A stretch of DNA of 5,820 nucleotides from the NCBI GenBank assembly GCA_023473845.1, contig JAMCYA010000016.1, positions 1-5,820 of the forward strand, in the 5' to 3' direction. Source of the stretch: Patescibacteria group bacterium. Lineage in GTDB: Bacteria; Patescibacteriota; Doudnabacteria; UBA920. The translations under genes and the position numbers were made by a program. Shown in pieces: positions 1 to 5,818 of this stretch. The stretch's first letter is position 1. Each line of letters opens with the position of its first letter. The notes beneath the pieces were generated by a model that saw only the letters and a list, made by a program, of their open reading frames with translations, was not told the origin of the DNA and did not search any database.

Positions 1-2
1 CC

Positions 3-818
3 GGCGGATATGTACAAGTCCCGCTGGTCTGGGCTGGCTGGCTTTTGGGCATACCAAGCGTCATTCACCAACAAGACGTTCTCCCCAGCCTGGCAAACAC
101 GCTTTGCCAGTTCCCCGCCAAAAAAATTACCGTAACCTTTGAGGCGACTGCCAAGCATTTTTTGTCAGGCGTGGGCTTTTTTTACCGCAGGCCCGGGGCT
201 GACAAAATTCTGGTCACCGGCAATCCTGTTAGGCCGAATTTGGCCAGCGCAGACAAGGCTGAGGCTTTGAAATATTTCAATCTGTCCTCGGACCTGCCTG
301 TACTGTACGTTATGGGCGGCGGCACCGGTTCAGCCTTCCTAAACCAGCTAATCCAGGAGGCCCTGCCCAAGCTGAAGAAAACTGTGCAGATTATCCACTC
401 AGCCGGGTTCCAGGGGCGCGGCCGTGAAGGGTTGAAAGACCAGGCGCATTACCGCGTGTTTGATTTTGTTGACCGGGTGGACTTGGCATACGCGGCAGCG
501 GATATTGTGCTGTGCCGGGCCGGCTTGTCCACCATTAGCGAACTGTCCTTTTTAAGCAAGCTGGCGATTGTGGTGCCCATGCCGGACACTCATCAGGAAC
601 TTAACGGCTATTATCTAGACCGCACCCAGGCCGCCTTGGTTTTGCCGCAGGAACATCTTTCGGCCGATGCGCTGGCATACGTGGTCAGGAAGCTTTTGTT
701 TAAATACGACATGCAAAAATCCATGCAGAAAAACATACATAAGATTATGCCGCATGACGCGGCGGAAAAAATCGCCGGCGAAGTTGCGCTCTTGGCCGAA
801 AAACACCATGCAAAGTAA
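3..818 (+). CDS. murG: MurG, lipid II-forming GlcNAc transferase (5' partial)
   Basis: The product transfers GlcNAc from UDP-GlcNAc to lipid I at the inner face of the membrane, giving lipid II. The frame is open from the window edge: position 3 already encodes the family motif GGYV, which lies near residue 100 of typical 350-370 aa MurG proteins. About 100 N-terminal residues, including the first glycine-rich loop, are therefore missing; 271 residues are visible. The TTG at 45 is an internal Leu codon, not a start. After GGYV come GIPSVIHQQD (usual form HEQN), then the C-terminal Rossmann domain with GGGTGS (about nt 312-329), the nucleotide-sugar motif CRAGLSTISE (513-542; E. coli has CRSGALTVSE) and HQELN (591-605). 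These motifs make it MurG rather than a generic GT-B enzyme. The gene ends in TAA and overlaps the next gene by 11 nt. The changed HQQD motif is the only departure I see. Confidence 0.95.
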   Translation, partial: GGYVQVPLVWAGWLLGIPSVIHQQDVLPSLANTLCQFPAKKITVTFEATAKHFLSGVGFFYRRPGADKILVTGNPVRPNLASADKAEALKYFNLSSDLPVLYVMGGGTGSAFLNQLIQEALPKLKKTVQIIHSAGFQGRGREGLKDQAHYRVFDFVDRVDLAYAAADIVLCRAGLSTISELSFLSKLAIVVPMPDTHQELNGYYLDRTQAALVLPQEHLSADALAYVVRKLLFKYDMQKSMQKNIHKIMPHDAAEKIAGEVALLAEKHHAK

Positions 819-1734
819 TCTGGGTGACAAAAAAAAGAAGACTTTCGGACTGGCTTTAAGCGGCAGTGGCAACAGAAGCAGTTTTTATATCGGTTTTTTG
901 GAAGTTTTGGACGAACAGGGCTTGCGACCGGATTATATTTCGGTCTGCAGCGGCGGCAGCCTGGTGGCGGCCGCCTATGCCTGCGGTTCTCTGCCTGAAT
1001 TTAAGGAACGGGTTTTAAATTTGGATACGGCCCAAATAAAACAGCTGGTGCTTAAGGGCAACGGCGGCGGCTATTATTCTTTGGATTTAGTGGAAGAAGA
1101 AATCCGCAAATATACCAAAGGTTTAAGGTTCGAAGATGTTCGCCCCCTCATGTCTTTTTCCTGCGTGGATGTGGAGACCGGGGAAAAAGTTTTGATGCAA
1201 ATGGGCGACATTGCCCGTGCGGCCAGGATTTCCTGTACCCTGCCGGGGATTTTTGAGCCCGTGGTCTGGGGCGGGCGGACCTTGGTGGACGGCGGGCTCT
1301 TAACCATCGTGCCCACCGAAAGCCTGAAACAGGCAAACGTCGACGTGGTGGTGGGCGTTACTTTGCGCGGCACCAAGCACATTTTTACCTCCAAACAGCT
1401 GACCGTGAAAAAAATGTACAACTTGATGAAAAAAATATTTTTTGTTGAAGAAATCAACGAAATGCTGGATTGGATAATCAGCCTGATTCCGGAAACCGAA
1501 GAGGAGGAAAAGAGGCCCCGCACTTTTTCCGTCTTAGGCAAAAGCTTGGACATAGCCCTAGCTGCCCAAAAGCTGGATTTACAGGAGCCGCCCTGCGACA
1601 TGCTGATTCAGCCCAAGCTGGGCAAGTACAAACGCAGCGAGTTTTCTTCCCAGACCATCCGCAGATTTTACGAGCTGGGCAGGCAGACAGCTTCGGAAAA
1701 TTCAGGTAAAATAAAAGAACTTTTGGAACAATAA
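808..1734 (+). CDS. Patatin-like phospholipase family protein (308 aa)
   Basis: Patatin-like proteins are Ser-Asp dyad lipid acyl hydrolases; the substrate here is unknown. ATG 808 is chosen because the protein then begins just ahead of the family's first beta strand (GLALSGSGNR, residues 14-23); codons further upstream in this frame lie inside murG. The nucleophile elbow reads SVCSGGSLVAA with Ser48 in place, but the first Gly of GxSxG is Val46. The oxyanion loop, normally GGGxRG, reads SGSGNRSS. The dyad Asp is present as D161 in VDGG, and a family-like tail follows (CDMLIQPKLG near residues 264-273). Length is normal for bacterial single-domain members, and there is no signal peptide or membrane span. 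No clear Shine-Dalgarno precedes the start, and the 11-nt overlap with murG suggests translational coupling. Its place between murG and murC suggests a link to envelope lipid or lipid-carrier metabolism, which is inference. Fold assignment is firm; activity is uncertain. Confidence 0.88.
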   Translation: MQSNLGDKKKKTFGLALSGSGNRSSFYIGFLEVLDEQGLRPDYISVCSGGSLVAAAYACGSLPEFKERVLNLDTAQIKQLVLKGNGGGYYSLDLVEEEIRKYTKGLRFEDVRPLMSFSCVDVETGEKVLMQMGDIARAARISCTLPGIFEPVVWGGRTLVDGGLLTIVPTESLKQANVDVVVGVTLRGTKHIFTSKQLTVKKMYNLMKKIFFVEEINEMLDWIISLIPETEEEEKRPRTFSVLGKSLDIALAAQKLDLQEPPCDMLIQPKLGKYKRSEFSSQTIRRFYELGRQTASENSGKIKELLEQ

Positions 1735-1735
1735 T

Positions 1736-3184
1736 ATGAAGAATTTAGAAGACGTAAAAAGCATATATTTCGTAGGCATTGGCGGGATTGCCATGTCTGC
1801 CGTGGCCTGCCTGGCCAAGCAGAGGGGGTATGAGGTTTCCGGCAGCGACAGTCAGGCGGTTTATGATCCGGCAAAAAGCGTGCTGGACAGGCTTAAAATC
1901 AGCTACCATCTGGGTTATGATGCCGCTCATGTCAGCGCTGCGGCAGCGGACTTGTATGTGCTTTCAGCCGGCGAAAGCGAAACCAATCCTGAAGTGAAAG
2001 AAATTTTGGCCCAGGGTTTGGCGCGTTGCGGCTTTGCGGAGCTGCTGCATGAGATGTTTAAAGACAGCTTGCGCATTGTAGTGGCCGGCACGCATGGTAA
2101 AAGCACCACAGCAGGCCTTCTTGGCCACTTGCTGAGGCATCAGGACAACAGCTCATATATTGTGGGCGGCGTGCTCCAAAATTACCAAAGCAATTTTTAT
2201 GCAGGTGACGGCCATTACGCCGTGTTTGAGGGCGATGAGTATAAGGCGCAATTCGACGACCCAACGCCTAAATTTCAGTACTACAAGCCGGATATTTTAG
2301 TGTTGACCAATTTAGAGCTAGACCACCCGGACGTTTTTTCAAGTGTGGAGGAGCTGGAGGATGAATTCCGGCAGTTAATTGCAGGCCTGCCTGAAGATGG
2401 CCTGGTTGTGTATAACGCCGATGATGCGCGGCTTACGAGGCTGGTGCACGAAACCGATTTGACCAGCGTCAGCTTCGGCATCGAAAACGCCGCTGATTTG
2501 CAGGCCGAATCCCTGGAGTACGGCGAGTATACGAAATTTAAAGTTAAAAACAGCCTAAGTAAGGACGCAACCGCCAAGCTTTTGGGACTGACTGAGGACT
2601 ACCAGATTCAGCTTCCAGGCCAGCTGAATGTTTATAACGCCCTGGCCTGCGTTGCCTGCCTGAGGGCGCTGGGTTTCCAGCCCGAATCTTTTGCCCTGGA
2701 CCTGCTTTCGTATGCCGGCATTAAGCGCCGGTTTGAACTGGTGGGCAGCAGTCACAGTGCGGTTTTAATCGATGATTACGCCCATCACCCCACGGCTGTA
2801 AAAGAAACCCTGGCGGCCGCGCGGCTGAAGTATCCCGGCAGCCGGGTCTGGGCAATTTTTGAACCCCACACTTTTTCTCGAACCAAAGCCACGCTGCCAG
2901 AATTGGCTGGCAGTTTTGACGAAGCCGACTGCGTCCTGATTTCCGAAATATATCCGGCCCGCGAAAGCGTAAAAGACGCCAGCGTGACTTCCGGGGAAGT
3001 TATTGATGCCATTAAAAAGCATATGGGACAGAAGGCCGAAGCCATCCGGCTCGTTAAGGATAAGGACGAAGCGCTGAAAATTCTGAAAGCGGAGCTCCGG
3101 CCCGGCGACGTTGTGGTGGTTATGGCCGTCGGCAATTTTAACCGCCTGGCTTACGAGCTAAAGGAGACAAAAAATGCAGCCTAA
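1736..3184 (+). CDS. murC: UDP-N-acetylmuramate--L-alanine ligase (MurC), with Mpl-like central motif
   Basis: MurC adds L-Ala to UDP-MurNAc using ATP, starting the stem peptide in the cytoplasm. The 482-aa length is close to E. coli MurC. The domain order is typical of Mur ligases: N-terminal UDP-binding fold with GIGGIAMS (residues 14-21); ATPase domain with P-loop GTHGKSTT (118-125, Lys122) and TNLELDH (191-197); C-terminal domain with DDYAHHPT (346-353), FEPHTFSRT (375-383) and IYPARE (405-410). The last two are MurC hallmarks. The segment around 165-201 (EGDEY..., PKF..Y.PD, LDHPDVF) instead resembles Mpl, the muropeptide-recycling ligase. The C-terminal domain binds the amino acid, so I favour MurC; Mpl or dual activity is the alternative. 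The ATG is 1 nt past the patatin-like stop, with a weak GGAA 7 nt upstream. It is co-transcribed with its neighbours and overlaps the next small gene by 11 nt. Confidence 0.9.
   Translation: MKNLEDVKSIYFVGIGGIAMSAVACLAKQRGYEVSGSDSQAVYDPAKSVLDRLKISYHLGYDAAHVSAAAADLYVLSAGESETNPEVKEILAQGLARCGFAELLHEMFKDSLRIVVAGTHGKSTTAGLLGHLLRHQDNSSYIVGGVLQNYQSNFYAGDGHYAVFEGDEYKAQFDDPTPKFQYYKPDILVLTNLELDHPDVFSSVEELEDEFRQLIAGLPEDGLVVYNADDARLTRLVHETDLTSVSFGIENAADLQAESLEYGEYTKFKVKNSLSKDATAKLLGLTEDYQIQLPGQLNVYNALACVACLRALGFQPESFALDLLSYAGIKRRFELVGSSHSAVLIDDYAHHPTAVKETLAAARLKYPGSRVWAIFEPHTFSRTKATLPELAGSFDEADCVLISEIYPARESVKDASVTSGEVIDAIKKHMGQKAEAIRLVKDKDEALKILKAELRPGDVVVVMAVGNFNRLAYELKETKNAA
3161..3166 (+). promoter_or_regulatory. 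Strong Shine-Dalgarno for the small membrane protein
   Basis: AAGGAG lies inside the last codons of murC, with a 7-nt spacer (acaaaaa) before ATG 3174. It is the best ribosome binding site in the window; the neighbouring mur genes have weak or no such site. It is the main argument that the 48-codon frame is a translated gene and it fixes that gene's start. Confidence 0.8.
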
Positions 3185-3320
3185 CACCAAGATTTGGGTT
3201 TATGCAGTGATAATTTTTATAGTTGCGTCGGCCTTGTTTTACTGGGGTTTTGGCTGGCTTAAAGGACGCCAGCCTGCGCCGGCCCGGCCGGGCAGTGCTG
3301 CTTCTGGGGTGTTCCAATAA
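3174..3320 (+). CDS. Small single-span membrane protein (48 aa), unknown function
   Basis: I do not recognise this protein. It is 48 codons (ATG 3174 to TAA 3318-3320), starting MQPNTKIW. Residues 7-29 form one hydrophobic segment rich in Ile, Val, Ala and aromatic residues, followed by a short basic, Pro/Ala-rich tail (KGRQPAPARPG, residues 30-40). Positive charges are K6 before the span and K30, R32 and R38 after it, which weakly favours a cytoplasmic C-terminus. The start overlaps the murC stop by 11 nt and has the strong AAGGAG site, so translation is likely. It fills the only sizeable gap between murC and murB. It is far too short to be FtsQ, FtsL or another standard division protein of such clusters. 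It could be a membrane anchor or small partner of the Mur enzymes or the patatin-like protein, but that is a guess from position only. Confidence 0.68.
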   Translation: MQPNTKIWVYAVIIFIVASALFYWGFGWLKGRQPAPARPGSAASGVFQ

Positions 3321-3331
3321 TTTTTCATAAA

Positions 3332-4420
3332 ATGGATATACTTGAAAACGTACCCTTGGCCCCTTATACGACATTTAAAATCGGCGGCCCGGCCCGCTGG
3401 TTTTGCGAAGCCTCTAGCTTGGAAGAAATAAAAACGGCTTTAAGTTTTGCCCAGCTTCGCCAGCTGCCCGTTTTCGTGCTGGGCGGCGGCAGCAACTTGC
3501 TGGTCAGCGACCAAGGTTTTGAGGGGCTGGTTTTGAAAATCAACCTGCTGGGCAAGGAAAAAATAAAACAGGACGAGTCAGGAGTGTGGCTGAAGGTGGC
3601 TTCGGGCGAAAACTGGGACCAGGTGGTAAGCTGGGCCGTTGAGCGCGGTTGGTGGGGAGCGGAAAACCTTTCCCATATACCGGGCAGCTGCGGCGCCATT
3701 GCCGTGCAGAATGTTGGCGCATACGGCCAGGAGGCATCGCGCCTGGTAGAATCCGTGGTTGTTTACGATACGGCCAGCCAGTCGCTTGTCGAGCTTAAAA
3801 ACGCCGCCTGCGGCTTTGCTTATCGGCGCAGTATTTTCAACGGTTCCCAAAAGGGCCGTTACATAATTTTGTATTTAACCTTGCGCTTAAGCCTGTTGCC
3901 GGCGCCAATTTTGGAATACCGGGATTTAAAGGAAAGGTTTGCCGGCCATTTGCCGGGCTTGGAAGAAATCCGCGCGGCCATAATAAAGATCCGAAATTCC
4001 AAATACCCGTTTCCCCATGAGGCCAAAAATGGCAATGCCGGTTCATTTTTTAAAAACTTGTCGCTCGGCCAGCCGGAGTATGCTGATCTGCTGGGTAAGG
4101 TTGGGGCTGCTTTCGGGGCCGATCAGGCCATAAGCTTGGACAGGAAAAAGTTTGCAGACGGGGAGGGGAAGGTTAAGCTGCCGGCCGCGGCTTTGATCGA
4201 ACTTTGCGGTTTAAAGGACTTAAAGTACGGCGGAGCAAAAATAAACCATGCGCAGCCTTTAGTGATAGTTAACGATACCGGCCTGGCCACTGCTTCGGAT
4301 GTGCTGCATTTGGCGGGGAAAGTGGTTTCTGTTGTTAGGCAAACATTGGGCCTGAACCTTGACCTAGAGCCCATCCTGCTGGGGTTTGCGGCCGAACAAT
4401 TAAAAAGCGTTGAAATTTGA
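3332..4420 (+). CDS. murB: UDP-N-acetylenolpyruvoylglucosamine reductase (MurB, type I)
   Basis: MurB is the FAD- and NADPH-dependent enzyme that reduces UDP-GlcNAc-enolpyruvate to UDP-MurNAc, the substrate of MurC. The 362-residue protein shows the FAD-binding N-terminal half: TTFKIGGPA (residues 13-21), LGGGSNLL (50-57) and IPGSCGAIAVQNVGAYGQE (116-134). Catalytic residues match E. coli MurB by motif: Arg165 in YRRSIF, the proton-donor Ser238 in NAGSFFKN, and Glu346 in LEP near the end. The YRRSIF stretch and the NVGAYGQE form fit the E. coli-like type I class. ATG 3332 is 11 nt after the small membrane gene. No Shine-Dalgarno is visible, so translation may depend on coupling to upstream reading. 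It ends in TGA; reading on would add only four residues before TAA. In many bacteria ftsQ or ddl follows murB, but here the unit ends. Confidence 0.96.
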   Translation: MDILENVPLAPYTTFKIGGPARWFCEASSLEEIKTALSFAQLRQLPVFVLGGGSNLLVSDQGFEGLVLKINLLGKEKIKQDESGVWLKVASGENWDQVVSWAVERGWWGAENLSHIPGSCGAIAVQNVGAYGQEASRLVESVVVYDTASQSLVELKNAACGFAYRRSIFNGSQKGRYIILYLTLRLSLLPAPILEYRDLKERFAGHLPGLEEIRAAIIKIRNSKYPFPHEAKNGNAGSFFKNLSLGQPEYADLLGKVGAAFGADQAISLDRKKFADGEGKVKLPAAALIELCGLKDLKYGGAKINHAQPLVIVNDTGLATASDVLHLAGKVVSVVRQTLGLNLDLEPILLGFAAEQLKSVEI

Positions 4421-4429
4421 AGCGGAAAA

Positions 4430-4455
4430 TGCTAAACTGCATATACGCTTTAGCA
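4430..4455. repeat. 7-bp perfect inverted repeat ahead of hpf
   Basis: TGCTAAA (4430-4436) and TTTAGCA (4449-4455) are perfect reverse complements separated by 12 nt. ACTGC (4436-4440) and GCAGT (4453-4457) form a competing, overlapping pair. No T-tract follows, so it is not a standard intrinsic terminator for murB. The right arm ends 1 nt before the TATAAT box, so it could be an operator, or chance in an A/T-rich gap. Confidence 0.4.
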
Positions 4456-4456
4456 G

Positions 4457-4462
4457 TATAAT
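4457..4462 (+). promoter_or_regulatory. Putative -10 box for hpf
   Basis: A perfect TATAAT lies 22 nt upstream of the hpf start codon, placing transcription start near 4469 with a short leader. No recognisable -35 hexamer sits at 15-19 nt spacing and there is no TG extension, so this is a moderate call. It would let hpf be switched on independently of the mur operon, which suits a stress or stationary-phase gene. Confidence 0.5.
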
Positions 4463-4484
4463 TTAAAATCAAGACGGAATTTTT

Positions 4485-4826
4485 ATGAAAATCAACATCA
4501 AAGCCACAAACACGACGCTTACCCCCTCCATTAAGAATTTTATTGAGGAAAAGCTAAGCTCTTTGGAAAAGTTTTTAAAGCCCGAGCACAAGCTCCACGT
4601 TGAGTTGGAAATCGACAAAAAGCATAAAACTGGGGATATTTTCCGCACAGAAATAAACATCTTGCCGACTAAGTTTTATGCGGAAGGTTTTGCCCAGGAT
4701 TTTTACGCCGCTTTCGACCTTGCTTTGCCCAAAATTAAAGAGCAGCTGATGAAGGCCAAAGATAAACAGCTGACGAGGCGCAAAGTCGCCGCCCGCAGCG
4801 CCTCCAGGCTGAAGCGGGGTATGTAA
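4485..4826 (+). CDS. hpf: Short ribosome hibernation-promoting factor (HPF/YfiA family)
   Basis: HPF binds the 30S subunit in the decoding region and blocks mRNA and tRNA binding, holding ribosomes inactive during stasis. The 113-aa protein matches the family throughout: MKINIKATN at the start, LTPSIKNFIEEKLSSLEKFL (residues 12-31), ELEIDKKHKTGDIFRTEINI (40-59), then AEGFAQDFYAAFDLALPKIKEQL (spanning 66-88). It is the short form and lacks the C-terminal dimerisation domain of long HPF. Instead it ends in a strongly basic tail (residues 90-113, ten Lys/Arg and one Asp), likely RNA-contacting and perhaps disordered. The ATG has only a weak CGGA 6 nt upstream. It has its own probable promoter and a strong terminator, so it is probably monocistronic or the tail of the mur transcript. 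The placement next to secA is seen in many bacteria. Confidence 0.93.
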   Translation: MKINIKATNTTLTPSIKNFIEEKLSSLEKFLKPEHKLHVELEIDKKHKTGDIFRTEINILPTKFYAEGFAQDFYAAFDLALPKIKEQLMKAKDKQLTRRKVAARSASRLKRGM

Positions 4827-4844
4827 TCAAAAATTTTCGCTTTC

Positions 4845-4883
4845 GGCCGCTCGGGCAGCACGTGTCCGGCGGCCTTTGTTTTT
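4845..4883 (+). terminator. Intrinsic terminator after hpf
   Basis: GGCCGC (4845-4850), a bulged T, then CGGGCA (4852-4857) pair with TGTCCG (4863-4868) and GCGGCC (4869-4874). That is twelve base pairs with one G-U, closing a 5-nt loop (GCACG). The stem is followed by TTTGTTTTT (4875-4883). It begins 18 nt after the hpf stop and separates hpf from secA. Confidence 0.9.
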
Positions 4884-4903
4884 ATGCGAAGTTCTGGTAT
4901 AAT
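4876..4903 (+). promoter_or_regulatory. Extended -10 promoter for secA
   Basis: TGGTATAAT (4895-4903) is a perfect extended -10 element (TGn plus TATAAT). A weak -35, TTGTTT (4876-4881), sits 16 nt upstream and lies within the terminator's T-tract. Transcription would start near 4910, giving a leader of about 35 nt before ATG 4945. The extended -10 explains how a poor -35 could suffice. Confidence 0.72.
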
Positions 4904-4944
4904 AAAGTGTCATAAAATAGCAGAGAAATTGTATAAATATAAGC

Positions 4945-5817
4945 ATGTCAATACTTTCAAGAATTTTCAGCGGTGAAAAGTCTGCGCTGGTCAGATGGTC
5001 AAAAGAACTGGAAGAAGTGAATGGGTTTAAAGACGCTGTTTCGCTTTTGAGCGAACAGGATATTAAAAAAGAAATCCAGGATTTTATCTCCGAGTTCGCG
5101 GGAAAAACCGAGCGCGATGAAATTCGGGCCGAATTGCGCCGAATTGCGCCTAGGGTTTTTGCGCTTACCCGGGAGGCCGCCAAAAGAGCCATCGGACAGT
5201 TCCATTACGATGTCCAGGTTGCCGGCGGTTTTGCACTGGCTGAAAACCATATTGCGGAAATGCGCACCGGCGAGGGCAAAACCTTGACCGCCACCCTGCC
5301 TTTGGTGTTGTATGCCTTGGCGGGTAAAGGTTCGCACTTGGTAACAGTCAACGATTACTTGGCCCGGTGGCAGGCCTCCTTGATGGGCCCGATCTTCCAT
5401 TATTTAGGTTTGTCCGTGGCTTCCATTCAGCACGAACAGTCTTTTTTGTATGATTCCTCGTACCAGCCCGAAGCTTCCGAGATTGAACAGCTGGAAGGCG
5501 CCACCCAAGGCCTGGTGATGGACGTAAAACACATGCGCCCCATTTCCCGGCGCCAGGCGTACGCTGCTGACATTACCTACGGGACGAACAACGAATTTGG
5601 CTTTGATTTTTTGCGTGATAATATGGTGCAGCACGCCAGCCAAATGGTCCAGCGCGACTTGTTTTTTGCCATTGTAGACGAAGTGGACAGTATTCTGATC
5701 GATGAGGCCCGAACACCTCTGATTATTTCCAGTCCGGACATGGATCCCACGGAAAAATACACTGAATTTGCCCGCATGGTAGAACAGCTGGAAGACGAAA
5801 AGGATTACGCCTTTTGA
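4945..5817 (+). CDS. secA: SecA preprotein translocase ATPase, N-terminal part; frame broken at window end
   Basis: SecA is the ATPase motor that pushes unfolded preproteins through SecYEG. The visible 290 codons cover the start of nucleotide-binding domain 1: GQFHYDVQ (residues 84-91), Walker A MRTGEGKT (106-113), VTVNDYLA (133-140), YAADITYGTNNEFGFD (206-221), FLRDNM (222-227) and the DEAD-type box DEVDSILIDEARTPLIIS (245-262). Residues about 160-202 form an insert, containing SFLYD and DVKHMRP, absent from E. coli SecA. ATG 4945 gives a normal N-terminus; no Shine-Dalgarno is visible. Full-length SecA has 800-1000 residues, but this frame stops at TGA 5815-5817, three bases before the window ends and at the start of the preprotein cross-linking region. 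Dropping one T of TTTT (5812-5815) would continue as F-D, which fits SecA better. A complete gene with an error or recoding here is much likelier than a real 290-aa SecA. Confidence 0.93.
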   Translation: MSILSRIFSGEKSALVRWSKELEEVNGFKDAVSLLSEQDIKKEIQDFISEFAGKTERDEIRAELRRIAPRVFALTREAAKRAIGQFHYDVQVAGGFALAENHIAEMRTGEGKTLTATLPLVLYALAGKGSHLVTVNDYLARWQASLMGPIFHYLGLSVASIQHEQSFLYDSSYQPEASEIEQLEGATQGLVMDVKHMRPISRRQAYAADITYGTNNEFGFDFLRDNMVQHASQMVQRDLFFAIVDEVDSILIDEARTPLIISSPDMDPTEKYTEFARMVEQLEDEKDYAF

Positions 5818-5818
5818 C
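5812..5818 (+). other. Frame break in secA: TTT TGA C
   Basis: In the secA frame the last sense codon is TTT, followed by TGA and C. Moving forward one base gives TTT GAC, that is Phe-Asp. This matches the logic of the RF2 (prfB) +1 site, CTT TGA C. An SD-like AAGGA (5800-5804) lies upstream, but 7 nt before TTT rather than the tight 3-nt spacing of prfB. A homopolymer sequencing error is the simplest explanation. Confidence 0.6.

Noticed and set aside
667..807. Longer N-terminus for the patatin-like protein
   Set aside because: These codons lie in a second frame within murG, show no family features, and the patatin fold begins shortly after ATG 808.
45..818. murG starting at TTG 45 as a complete short gene
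   Set aside because: The frame is open to the window edge and encodes conserved GGYV and the LGIP strand before 45; the TTG is an internal Leu codon.
1074..1601. 175-codon antisense frame inside the patatin-like gene
   Set aside because: Ser/Lys/Thr-rich shadow of a well-supported gene, with no ribosome binding site or motifs seen.
4418..4432. TGA as a sense codon (recoded genetic code as in some CPR lineages)
   Set aside because: Reading through the murB TGA adds only four residues before TAA, and Gly or Trp at the secA TGA followed by Arg does not resemble SecA. The moderate GC content also does not suit the AT-rich recoded lineages.
5131..5150. Perfect 10-bp tandem repeat GAATTGCGCC x2 inside secA, possible slippage duplication
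   Set aside because: Ten bases would shift the frame, yet the protein reads SecA-like on both sides (AELRRIAPRVFALTREAA), so both copies are needed and the repeat is likely chance.
4827..5192. 121-codon antisense frame across the hpf-secA gap
   Set aside because: It runs through the terminator, the secA promoter and the secA 5' end on the opposite strand; its composition looks like a shadow of secA with no recognisable motifs.
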